Part shown: positions 24,160 through 31,089 of the stretch, one piece after another
Numbering within the stretch: the first letter of the stretch is position 1
Layout of the letters: each line of letters starts with the position of its first letter
DNA from: an uncultured Oscillibacter sp.
GTDB taxonomy: Bacteria > Bacillota > Clostridia > Oscillospirales > Oscillospiraceae
DNA length: 31,584 nucleotides
Reading direction: 5' to 3'
Assembly: GCF_900546705.1 (NCBI RefSeq)
Contig: NZ_URDP01000023.1
Span: forward strand, 1-31,584
The notes under the pieces: generated by a model
The model's database searches: none
What the model was told of the DNA's origin: nothing
What the model saw: the letters and a program-made list of their open reading frames with translations, nothing else
Program-made: the position numbers and the translations under genes

Positions 24160-24178
24160 AAAAAGCGCAGCGCTTTTT
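24160..24178. other. Symmetric 19-bp palindrome upstream of the glg promoter
   Basis: AAAAAGCGC and GCGCTTTTT flank a single base. It looks like a short bidirectional terminator, but no gene ends nearby; both flanking genes diverge from here. It may insulate the divergent promoters or serve as a protein site. The remaining bases of 24179-24321 show no gene. Confidence 0.45.
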
Positions 24179-24321
24179 GGAGTAATTGACTATTTTTCTT
24201 AGGTCATTTTTTTGGTTTTTTGTGTATATTCTGCAATAATTTGGCATTTTTCACTGAAAAACATCTAAATTTTACCTGCTCTTGACGCAAATCCCCCCTC
24301 TGTGCATATTCCCCCGCCGCC

Positions 24322-24350
24322 TTGCTTTTCCTGTCTGCGGCTGGTATAAT
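24322..24350 (+). promoter_or_regulatory. Promoter of the TSUP/racemase pair
   Basis: TTGCTT (24322-24327) and a perfect TATAAT (24345-24350) are spaced 17 bp, with a TGG just before the -10 giving an extended -10. Confidence 0.7.
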
Positions 24351-24382
24351 AACCCGGATTTTGTAAGAACTGATAAAGGCAG

Positions 24383-25210
24383 GTGCCCCGGTTGAATTCT
24401 GTGTTCTCATTGTTTTCCGTCACTGTGGACGGTTTCCCTTTGTGGGTGGTGCTGCTGATCTGCGTGGGCGTATTTCTGGCGTCCTTTATGGATGCCATTG
24501 CCGGCGGCGGCGGAATCATCTCCGTGCCCACCTACCTGATGGCGTTCCACAACATTCCCACCTACTACGCCCTGGGCACCAACAAGCTCTCCTCGGGCAT
24601 CGGCACCATCTTTTCCACCGCCCGGTTCATCCGCCAGGGCTACGTCCGCTGGAAGCTGTTTGCCCCCTCCATCGCCTTTGCCCTCACCGGCTCCATGTGC
24701 GGCACCTGGCTCCAGCTCCACACGCCGGACAAGGTGCTCAAGTACCTCCTTTTGGTGGTTCTGCCTGTGGTGGCGGTGGTGACGCTGCGCAACCGCAGCT
24801 GGCCGGATGAGCCCGGGGACATCTCCTTTGCCGCCCAAGCGGCCATTGTGTGGACGGCCTCATTTATTATCGGCGGCTACGACGGCTATTACGGCCCCGG
24901 CACCGGCACCTTTTTGATGATCGTCTTCATCCGCCTGGCCAAGCTGGACACCCGCCACGCCGCCGGCGGTGTGAAGGTCATCAATCTCTCGTCCAACCTG
25001 GGAAGCCTGTTCACCTCCCTGGTCTCCGGCTATGTGTATATCCATGTGGGTCTGATCTCTGCCCTGGCCTCCATTGCCGGGCACTATCTGGGCGCCGGTC
25101 TGGCCATCAAAAACGGCAGCCGGATCGTCCGGCCCACCGTGATTCTGGTTTTGATCCTGCTGACTATCAAGGTGGGCAGCGAGCTGCTGTTCCCGGAATT
25201 TTGGAGCTGA
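24383..25210 (+). CDS. TSUP (TauE/SafE) family membrane protein
   Basis: This 275-residue integral membrane protein is of the TauE/SafE/YfcA (TSUP) family, whose members move sulfite, sulfoacetate, taurine-related or other small organic anions. About seven to eight hydrophobic spans are visible. The family signature region ASFMDAIAGGGGIISVPTYL is at about 33-52, with GTNKLSSGIGTIFSTARFIRQG soon after. The second repeat has GGYDGYYGPGTGTFLMIVFI. The start is uncertain: GTG at 24383 has AAAGG close upstream, and TTG at 24392 has AGGTG at normal distance. Either costs only three residues. The racemase gene begins about 8-10 bp after its stop, so the two form an operon. The substrate is unknown. 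Confidence 0.88.
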   Translation: MPRLNSVFSLFSVTVDGFPLWVVLLICVGVFLASFMDAIAGGGGIISVPTYLMAFHNIPTYYALGTNKLSSGIGTIFSTARFIRQGYVRWKLFAPSIAFALTGSMCGTWLQLHTPDKVLKYLLLVVLPVVAVVTLRNRSWPDEPGDISFAAQAAIVWTASFIIGGYDGYYGPGTGTFLMIVFIRLAKLDTRHAAGGVKVINLSSNLGSLFTSLVSGYVYIHVGLISALASIAGHYLGAGLAIKNGSRIVRPTVILVLILLTIKVGSELLFPEFWS

Positions 25211-25220
25211 GGAGGATATG

Positions 25221-25922
25221 ATGAAAAAGTCCATTGGAATTCTCGGCGGTATGGGCCCTCTGGCCACCGCAGATTTATTGCAGAAAATTGTCCTGCTGAC
25301 AGACGCGGAAAAGGACGGCGACCACGTCCGGGTCTACGTGGACGACAACCCCGCCATTCCCGACCGCACGGCGGCCATTCTCTCCGGCGGAGCCGATCCC
25401 GTGCCCCAGATGGCGGACTCCCTGCGCAAGCTGGTCTCCTGCGGCGCCTCCTGCATCATCATGCCCTGCAACACCGCCCATTACTTTCTCCCCCGACTCC
25501 AGGCGCTGACGGACACTCCCTTTCTCAGCATGCCCGCTGTCACCGCCCGCACCTGCGCAGAGCGGTTCCCCGGCAAAACGGCAGGCATCCTTGCCACCCG
25601 GGGCACCCTGGCCGCCGGCATTTACCAGCAGGCGCTGGATACCCAGGGCGTGGCCTGGACCGCACCGGATGAAGCCGCCCAGGACGCCCTGATGGAGGTC
25701 ATTTACAACGGTGTCAAGGCCGGGCGTCCCCCGGAGGAGTACCGGGACACGTTCTTCTCCGTCCTGACTGGGATGCCCCAGGCGGACTACTTCATTCTCG
25801 GCTGCACAGAGCTTCCCCTGGCGGCCGCTGCCCTGCATCCCCCCGTCGCCACTGTGGACCCCACGGAGGAAATCGCCCGGGCCGCCATCCGCTTTTGCGG
25901 ATATCCCACCCGTTCCCGCTGA
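25221..25922 (+). CDS. Aspartate/glutamate racemase family protein
   Basis: This roughly 233-residue cofactor-independent Asp/Glu racemase-superfamily protein begins MKKSIGILGGMGPLATADLL, the classic start of the aspartate racemase group. The two catalytic thiols are present in MPCNTAHYF (about Cys 83) and LGCTELPL (about Cys 195). It would interconvert L- and D-aspartate (or a related acidic amino acid). An adjacent ATG at 25218 exists, but the GGAGG at 25211-25215 is better spaced for 25221. It sits about 10 bp after the TSUP gene and before a terminator. The neighbouring dicarboxylate/amino acid symporter makes an acidic amino acid substrate plausible, but that gene has its own promoter, so the link is only suggestive. 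Confidence 0.88.
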   Translation: MKKSIGILGGMGPLATADLLQKIVLLTDAEKDGDHVRVYVDDNPAIPDRTAAILSGGADPVPQMADSLRKLVSCGASCIIMPCNTAHYFLPRLQALTDTPFLSMPAVTARTCAERFPGKTAGILATRGTLAAGIYQQALDTQGVAWTAPDEAAQDALMEVIYNGVKAGRPPEEYRDTFFSVLTGMPQADYFILGCTELPLAAAALHPPVATVDPTEEIARAAIRFCGYPTRSR

Positions 25923-25924
25923 AA

Positions 25925-25970
25925 AACCGGCCGCAGTTTGGCGTTTTGCCCGACCTGCGGCCGGTTCTTT
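25925..25970 (+). terminator. Terminator after the racemase gene
   Basis: AACCGGCCGCAG (25925-25936) pairs perfectly with CTGCGGCCGGTT (25955-25966), with a small inner pairing in the loop and TCTTT after. Confidence 0.85.
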
Positions 25971-26010
25971 ACAAATTATTCACAAATCTGACAGTTTCTT
26001 TGCGCCTTGC

Positions 26011-26039
26011 TTTACACCTCCTTGTTTTTTTGCTATAAT
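26011..26039 (+). promoter_or_regulatory. Promoter of the dicarboxylate symporter gene
   Basis: TTTACA (26011-26016) and a perfect TATAAT (26034-26039) are spaced 17 bp. The leader would be about 62 bases. Confidence 0.75.
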
Positions 26040-26108
26040 AGCCTCAATTTGTGCATATGTTTCGTATAAATTGACGAAGCAGACAAAATCTGAGACTGAG
26101 GTGAATCT

Positions 26109-27335
26109 ATGAAAAAGAAGAAAATCAGCCTTCCCCTTCAGATCCTGCTGGCCCTGATTCTGGGCATCGTTGTGGGTGTGTTGCTGGGAAGCACCGGCCT
26201 CAAGGACATCACCACCGACTACCTCAAGCCTTTCGGCGATATCTTTGTCAACCTGCTGAAGTTCATCGTGGTCCCCGTGGTGCTCATCTCCATGATCGAC
26301 GGCATCTTGTCCATGGACGACATGAAGAAGGTGGGCGCCGTGGGCTGGAAGACCGTGCTGTATTTCCTGTGCACCACCGCCATCGCCTGCGTCATCGGTC
26401 TGGCTCTGGCCAATGCCTTCCACGGCGCCGGTCTCTTCCCCGACCTGAGCGGCGAACTGGGCAGCGCCACCTATGAAGCTGCGGAGTTCGGCGGCTTCAT
26501 GTCCACCCTGGTGGGCATCTTCCCCTCCAACATGTGGGAGGCCTTCCGCACCGCCAATATGCTTCAGGTCATCGTGATTGCCCTGTTCTTCGGCGGCGCC
26601 ATCATGGCTGCTGGCGAGAAGGGCAAGCTGTGCCGGGATCTGGTGTCCTCCTTCAATGAGGTCATCAACCGGCTCATGGAGTTCATCATCGCCCTGAGCC
26701 CCATCGGCGTGTTCACCTATATGTCCTGGGTAGTGGCCAACCAGGGTGCCGAGATTCTGGGCTCCCTGGCTCTGGTGCTGGGCTGCGCCTATATCGGCTA
26801 TATTCTCCACGCCGTGGTGGTGTACTCCTTCTCCGCCAAGATGTTTGCCGGCATGAGCCCCCTGCGCTTTTTCAAGGGCGCGGCTGCGGCCATGATGTTC
26901 GCCTTCACCACCACCTCCTCCGCCGCCACGCTGCCTGTCTCCAAGGAGTGCGCAGAGAACATGGGCGCCGACCGTGACGTGGCCGCCTTCGTGCTGCCCC
27001 TGGGTGCCACCGTCAACATGGACGGCACCGCCATCTATCAGTGCGTCGCCACCGTGTTCCTGGCCGCCTGCTCCGGCATGGAACTGACGCTGGGCCAGAT
27101 GGTGCTGGTGGTGGTCACCGCCACGCTGGCCTCCATCGGCACTGCCGGTGTCTCCGGCGCGGGCATGATCATGCTGGCTATGGTGCTGGAAGCCATCAGC
27201 ATCCCCGTGGACTATATCGGCCTGATCGTGGCCGTGGATCGCCTCTTCGACATGGGCCGTACCTGCCTCAATGTCACCGGCGACATCGCCTGCTCCATCT
27301 GCGTGAGCAAGTGGGAGTCCAAAAAGTCCCTCTGA
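26109..27335 (+). CDS. Dicarboxylate/amino acid:cation symporter (DAACS family)
   Basis: This 408-residue membrane protein is of the GltP/GltT/SstT family, importing glutamate, aspartate, serine/threonine or C4-dicarboxylates with Na+ or H+. The family hallmarks are the Ser-rich hairpin FTTTSSAATLPV (about 265-277), NMDGTAIYQ (about 303-311) in the Na+-binding helix, and RLFDMGRTCLNVTGD (about 378-392) for substrate carboxylate binding. The Arg of the last motif suggests an acidic amino acid or dicarboxylate rather than a neutral one (inference from the family). ATG at 26109 has GAGGTG five to six bases upstream. It is monocistronic, with a consensus promoter and strong terminator. Confidence 0.95.
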   Translation: MKKKKISLPLQILLALILGIVVGVLLGSTGLKDITTDYLKPFGDIFVNLLKFIVVPVVLISMIDGILSMDDMKKVGAVGWKTVLYFLCTTAIACVIGLALANAFHGAGLFPDLSGELGSATYEAAEFGGFMSTLVGIFPSNMWEAFRTANMLQVIVIALFFGGAIMAAGEKGKLCRDLVSSFNEVINRLMEFIIALSPIGVFTYMSWVVANQGAEILGSLALVLGCAYIGYILHAVVVYSFSAKMFAGMSPLRFFKGAAAAMMFAFTTTSSAATLPVSKECAENMGADRDVAAFVLPLGATVNMDGTAIYQCVATVFLAACSGMELTLGQMVLVVVTATLASIGTAGVSGAGMIMLAMVLEAISIPVDYIGLIVAVDRLFDMGRTCLNVTGDIACSICVSKWESKKSL

Positions 27336-27357
27336 ACACCCGCAAGGTTCAAAAAGA

Positions 27358-27390
27358 AGCACCCCCGGAATGATCCGGGGGTGCTTTTTT
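27358..27390. terminator. Bidirectional terminator between the symporter and CobW-like genes
   Basis: A perfect 12-bp stem (27358-27369 with 27374-27385) with loop ATGA is followed by TTTTTT on the plus strand and CTTTTTGAAC on the minus strand. It lies between convergent stop codons. Confidence 0.9.
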
Positions 27391-27412
27391 ATTGTCTGAA
27401 ACGCAGGCCGCG

Positions 27413-28342
27413 TCAGAACGTGACCACTTCCTGGCTGGGCTTTTTACAGGGGGCAATGGAGAGCACGTTCATCACCGGGCCCTTTCCCTTGTAGGCCTTG
27501 TGCTCCTCCACGGACATGCGGGCAGTCACTTCAATCCAATCCCGGTTGTTGTACTGGTCCAGTCCCTCACCCCGGGCGATCAGGCCGTAAAAGGTGATGT
27601 CGTTTTCGCAGCACACCATGGCAAAGCGCCCGGGGCAGTGGATGCCGGGATACTTCTTGGAGTGGCACATGACCAGCTTCATGTGCACCAGCTTGCCGTC
27701 GTAGCGGTCCGGGTGGTCCATCACGTCCACATACCACACGCCGTAGTCGTCATCGGGAATGTCGATGATGTCCTGGGTAAGATCGAAGGGGCACTCATCG
27801 CCGGTGAGGTAATCCTCGCTGGTGCCGTCCTCCATCTCCAGATAGATGTCCGCCCGGCGGTTCACCATTCTCAGGTTCCGCTTGCGCAGGGCGTCCCGCA
27901 GTTCCGGCGTGCACCGGTTGAACACCAGCATGTCCGCGTTGGTGATCTTCTCCATCATCAGCTGGCCCATGTTCTTGGCGTACATCTCAAAGGTGGACGC
28001 CTGGACAAAAGTCATGATCTGGTAGAGCACCCAGTTGGCCGGCAGCACCTCTCTGTAAAGCCGCTCCATCTGCCACATGCCGTTGTACTCGATGAGCACC
28101 TGCTTGGGCCGGTATTGCTTTTCCAGCTCCTTGAGGTAGGAGCACTTGAGGTCCTCCTCGTTCTCGATGGTCACCACCGTCACGTTATCCAGGGCATTTT
28201 TCTCATATTCCTCCTCGCCTTCTTCGCAGCAAAGGAGCAGCGTCTTGTCCTGACGGGCAAAGCCGTCTTCCAGGATGCCGTTGATAAAATTGGTCTTGCC
28301 GCCGTCCAGAAAGCCGGCAACCAGGTAAACAGGAATATCCAT
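27413..28342 (-). CDS. CobW-related P-loop protein with a DUF1980/YcgQ-like C-terminus
   Basis: This is a 309-residue protein. The N-terminus (IPVYLVAGFLDGGKTNFING, P-loop about residues 10-18) is clearly CobW/P47K-like. However, the metal-binding CxCC motif of the family is absent; at that place the sequence reads LLLCCEEGEEEYEK. The C-terminal half differs from the usual CobW_C domain. GRFAMVCCENDITFYGLIARG followed by DWIEVTARM recalls the C-terminal part of DUF1980/TIGR03943 (YcgQ-type) proteins that accompany YcgR permeases. That resemblance is from memory of the pattern and is moderate. ATG at 28342 has AAAGG seven bases upstream, and the gene begins 19 bp after the canonical CobW gene, so they are one operon. 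It may be a partner or scaffold for metal delivery; the function is unproven. Confidence 0.75.
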   Translation of the reverse strand: MDIPVYLVAGFLDGGKTNFINGILEDGFARQDKTLLLCCEEGEEEYEKNALDNVTVVTIENEEDLKCSYLKELEKQYRPKQVLIEYNGMWQMERLYREVLPANWVLYQIMTFVQASTFEMYAKNMGQLMMEKITNADMLVFNRCTPELRDALRKRNLRMVNRRADIYLEMEDGTSEDYLTGDECPFDLTQDIIDIPDDDYGVWYVDVMDHPDRYDGKLVHMKLVMCHSKKYPGIHCPGRFAMVCCENDITFYGLIARGEGLDQYNNRDWIEVTARMSVEEHKAYKGKGPVMNVLSIAPCKKPSQEVVTF

Positions 28343-28361
28343 CTTGGTCCCTTTCTTCGTT

Positions 28362-29549
28362 TTACAGGCCAAAGAGGGTCTTCAGCTTGCCCTCGTCCAG
28401 CTCCGCGCCGATGACGCACAGGCGGCCCGTGTAGTCCGCGTGGCCGTCACGCAGATCGTGCTCCTCGGGCACATAGTCGAACTCCAGCCAGCCCTCGGTG
28501 CCGTTTACGATGCCCTTGGCCCGCAGGATCTTGCCGTAGGCGCCGGTATCCAGCTCCGTGAGAATGTTCTCCAGCTCGGCGCGGGTGAACAGCCGGGGCG
28601 TCTCGGCGCCCCAGGAGGTGAACACCTCATCGGCGTGGTGGTGATGGTGGTGGCAGGAGCAGTTGGGATCGTCACACTCGTGGTCGTGGTCATGATGGTG
28701 CTCGTGCTCATCATGATCGTGGTCATGGTGGTGGCAGGAGCAGTTGGGATCGTCGCACTCGTGGTCGTGGTCATGATGGTGCTCGTGCTCATCATGTTCG
28801 TGGTCATGGTGGTGCTCGTGCTCATCATGATCGTGGTCGTGGTGATGCTCGTGTTCATCATGATCGTGGTCGTGGTGATGCTCGTGTTCGTGCTCTGCCT
28901 CCTCGGCCTCGTGCTCGGCGCGCATCTTGGCCAGCAGTTCATCGGCCAGGGACACCTTCTCCATGGCGGAAAGGATGACGCTGCCGGGCAGGTTATCCCA
29001 GGGCGTGGTAAGGATAGCGGCAGTGGGGTTCTTCTCACGCAGCATGGCCACGGCGGCCTCCAGCTTCTCCTGGGTCAGCTTCTGGGTCCGGGAGAGGATG
29101 ATGGCGCCGGCGGATTCGATCTGGTTGTTGTAGAACTCGCCGAAGTTCTTCATGTAGACCTTGACCTTGGTGGCGTCGGCCACGGTGACAAAGCTGTTGA
29201 GGGCCATGGTGGGCACATCCGCCACCGTGTTCTGCACGGCCACGATCACATCGCTGAGCTTGCCCACGCCGGAGGGTTCGATGAGGATGCGGTCAGGGTG
29301 GAACTGCTCTTCCACCTCCCGCAGAGCCTTGCCGAAGTCGCCCACCAAAGAGCAGCAGATGCAGCCGGAGGACATCTCGGAGATCTCCACACCGGATTCT
29401 TTCAAAAAGCCGCCGTCGATGCTGATCTCACCGAACTCGTTTTCAATGAGCACCAGCTTTTCCCCCTGGAACGCCTCCGCCAGCAGCTTTTTGATGAGCG
29501 TGGTCTTGCCGGCGCCCAAAAAGCCGGAGATAATGTCGATTTTTGTCAT
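28362..29549 (-). CDS. CobW/COG0523 metallochaperone GTPase with a large His-rich insert
   Basis: This 395-residue COG0523 GTPase probably delivers Zn2+ (or Ni/Co) to client proteins. Walker A GFLGAGKTT is at residues 9-17, ENEFGE near 37-42, the hallmark CxCC (GCICCS) at 62-67, and EPSGVGKLSDV after that. The linker before the CobW_C domain is replaced by about 90 residues (215-305) with over 40 histidines. They are arranged as HDHDHDEHEHHH units plus two copies of ECDDPNCSCHHH. The C-terminal CobW_C domain (GWLEFDYVPEEHDLRD) is intact. ATG at 29549 has AAAGGA nine bases upstream. The insert looks like a metal reservoir or sensor. It is the first gene of the CobW pair. Which metal it uses is not visible. 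Confidence 0.93.
   Translation of the reverse strand: MTKIDIISGFLGAGKTTLIKKLLAEAFQGEKLVLIENEFGEISIDGGFLKESGVEISEMSSGCICCSLVGDFGKALREVEEQFHPDRILIEPSGVGKLSDVIVAVQNTVADVPTMALNSFVTVADATKVKVYMKNFGEFYNNQIESAGAIILSRTQKLTQEKLEAAVAMLREKNPTAAILTTPWDNLPGSVILSAMEKVSLADELLAKMRAEHEAEEAEHEHEHHHDHDHDEHEHHHDHDHDEHEHHHDHEHDEHEHHHDHDHECDDPNCSCHHHDHDHDEHEHHHDHDHECDDPNCSCHHHHHHADEVFTSWGAETPRLFTRAELENILTELDTGAYGKILRAKGIVNGTEGWLEFDYVPEEHDLRDGHADYTGRLCVIGAELDEGKLKTLFGL
28651..28890 (-). repeat. In-frame repeats encoding the His-rich insert
   Basis: An 81-bp block containing GGCAGGAGCAGTTGGGATCG occurs twice (starting about 28651 and 28732) with only a few differences. It is followed by shorter 30-bp units with TGATCGTGGTCGTGGTGATG. 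All periods are multiples of three, so the frame is kept. Confidence 0.85.
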
Positions 29550-29586
29550 GGTATCAAGTCCTTTGCTATAATTTTTCAACGTCCTT

Positions 29587-29614
29587 ATCTTACCATCAAA
29601 TTGCAAAAATGCAA
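29587..29614 (-). promoter_or_regulatory. Putative promoter/operator of the CobW pair
   Basis: TTGCAT (29609-29614) and TAAGAT (29587-29592) on the minus strand are spaced 16 bp. The inverted repeat TTGCA-AAAA-TGCAA (29601-29614) overlaps the -35 and could be an operator. It does not match the Bacillus Zur box as I know it. Confidence 0.4.
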
Positions 29615-29630
29615 CCGCATCCCCAAAAAT

Positions 29631-30983
29631 TTACTGGCTTTGCAGTGCTGTCCCCCGCCGGGCAAACGCGGGTTCAAAGGCCTCCATCTCCCGCCGCACC
29701 GTCCCGGAGAGGGCCAGCAGACACAATAGATTCGGAATCGCCATGAGCGCGTTGCACACGTCGGAAAAGGCAAACACGGTCTCCAGCCGGGCCACGGCAC
29801 CGATCCCCGCCGCCAGGGAAAACGCCAGGCGGTAAAGGCCTGTGCCCCGGTTTCCGGTCAGATAGGTCAGTGCCGTCTCTCCCTGGTACGCCCAGCCCAG
29901 CACGGAGGAAAAGGAAAACAGCGCCACGCACACGGCCACCAGTCCCCCGCCCCAGTGTCCCAGTACGCTCTCAAAGGCCAGGATGGTCAGCGCCGCGCCG
30001 TCGGCGCCGCCCTCCAGCACCCCCGAACAGCAGATGGCAAGACCCGTCAGTGTACAGACCACGCAGGTATCGAAAAACGCACCCACCATGTTGATGTACC
30101 CGTGGAGCGCCGGGCAGTCCCCGTCGGCCGCCGCCGCGGTGATGGCCGCCGACCCCATGCCGGACTCATTGGAAAACACCCCCCGGGCCACCCCGTAGCG
30201 AATGGCGGCCCCGGCAGTGCCGCCCACAAATGCCTCCGGCCCCAGAGCCTGGCGAAGCATCTGCCCGACGGCATTGGGCAGCGTCTGGATGTGCCCGGCG
30301 ATCACCGCCAGCGTTCCCAGCAGGTATCCCCCCGCCATCAGCGGCACCAGCCACCCTGATACCGCGGAAATACGTCCGATGCCGCCCCGGACAATGCCCA
30401 GCGTCAGCACGGCGGCGACAGCACCCGTCACCCACGGCGGGACGGAAAACGCAGCCTCCAGCGCGGACGCCATGGCGTTGGTCTGGGTCATGTTGCCGAT
30501 TCCGAAGGAGGCCCCCACGGCAAACAGGGCAAACGCCGCCCCCATGGCCCGCCCCAGCAGGCGGGGACGCAGGCCCCGGGCCATCGTCACCATAGGTCCG
30601 CCCCGCCGCTCTCCCCTGCGGCGGAACCGCACCGCCAGGGCGCACTCGCCGAATTTGGCGGTCAGCCCGAACAGGGCGGCCAGCTCCATCCACACCAGCG
30701 CCCCGGGGCCTCCGGCAGTCAGCGCGGTGGCCACCCCCACGATGTTCCCGGTGCCCAGGGTGGACGAGAGTGCCGTCATCAGCGCGGACAGGGGCGAGAT
30801 CCCCCCCTGTCCGTCGTACCTGGCGCCGGGACTTGCAAGCAGGGCACAGGCACCCGGCAGATTCCGCCAGGCAAGAAAGCGGGTGCGCACCGTCAGCCAC
30901 ACGCCTGTTCCCAGAAGCAATCCCAGAAGCGGTGCGCCCCAGAGGCACGCACTCAGTTCTTTCAGTGTCTGTTCCAAGGTCAT
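29631..30983 (-). CDS. AGCS-family sodium:alanine/glycine symporter
   Basis: This 450-residue membrane protein of the alanine or glycine:cation symporter family (AgcS/AlsT/DagA-like) has about ten to eleven hydrophobic spans. Family signatures are GGISPLSALMTALSSTLGTGNIVGVATAL (about 70-98), FGIGNMTQTNAMA, RGVFSNESGMGSAAI, and FSFSSVLGWAYQGETALTYL. It would import alanine, glycine or similar small amino acids with Na+. The start is ATG at 30983 with AAAGGGGG just upstream; the open frame beyond it has no signature. It carries an unusually high density of Gly, Ala and Arg codons, with G or C in third positions. No terminator is evident between it and the CobW pair, so some read-through is possible. 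Confidence 0.92.
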   Translation of the reverse strand: MTLEQTLKELSACLWGAPLLGLLLGTGVWLTVRTRFLAWRNLPGACALLASPGARYDGQGGISPLSALMTALSSTLGTGNIVGVATALTAGGPGALVWMELAALFGLTAKFGECALAVRFRRRGERRGGPMVTMARGLRPRLLGRAMGAAFALFAVGASFGIGNMTQTNAMASALEAAFSVPPWVTGAVAAVLTLGIVRGGIGRISAVSGWLVPLMAGGYLLGTLAVIAGHIQTLPNAVGQMLRQALGPEAFVGGTAGAAIRYGVARGVFSNESGMGSAAITAAAADGDCPALHGYINMVGAFFDTCVVCTLTGLAICCSGVLEGGADGAALTILAFESVLGHWGGGLVAVCVALFSFSSVLGWAYQGETALTYLTGNRGTGLYRLAFSLAAGIGAVARLETVFAFSDVCNALMAIPNLLCLLALSGTVRREMEAFEPAFARRGTALQSQ

Positions 30984-31000
30984 CGGCCCCCTTTGCTGTG

Positions 31001-31013
31001 ATGCTATCAGCAT
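31001..31013. other. Small inverted repeat before the AGCS gene
   Basis: ATGCT-ATC-AGCAT lies 18 bases upstream of the AGCS start codon. It could be a regulator half-site pair or part of a weak -10 (TATGCT on the minus strand). No clear -35 was found, so I do not call a promoter. Confidence 0.3.
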
Positions 31014-31040
31014 ACGGCCCGGCAGCCCGTCCCATGATGG

Positions 31041-31069
31041 AAAAGCCGGACGCCTGATGGCGTCCGGCT
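31041..31069 (-). terminator. Terminator of spoVT
   Basis: A perfect 11-bp stem (31044-31054 with 31059-31069) with loop TGAT is followed by TTTTCC on the minus strand, about 20 bases after the spoVT stop codon. Confidence 0.85.
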
Positions 31070-31089
31070 ACGGATCGTGGTATGCGTAC

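Noticed and set aside
28636..28905. CRISPR-like array from the regular repeats
   Set aside because: Repeats are in frame, have no unique spacers and encode the His-rich insert of a GTPase. The repeats at 17826-18190 fail for the same reason.
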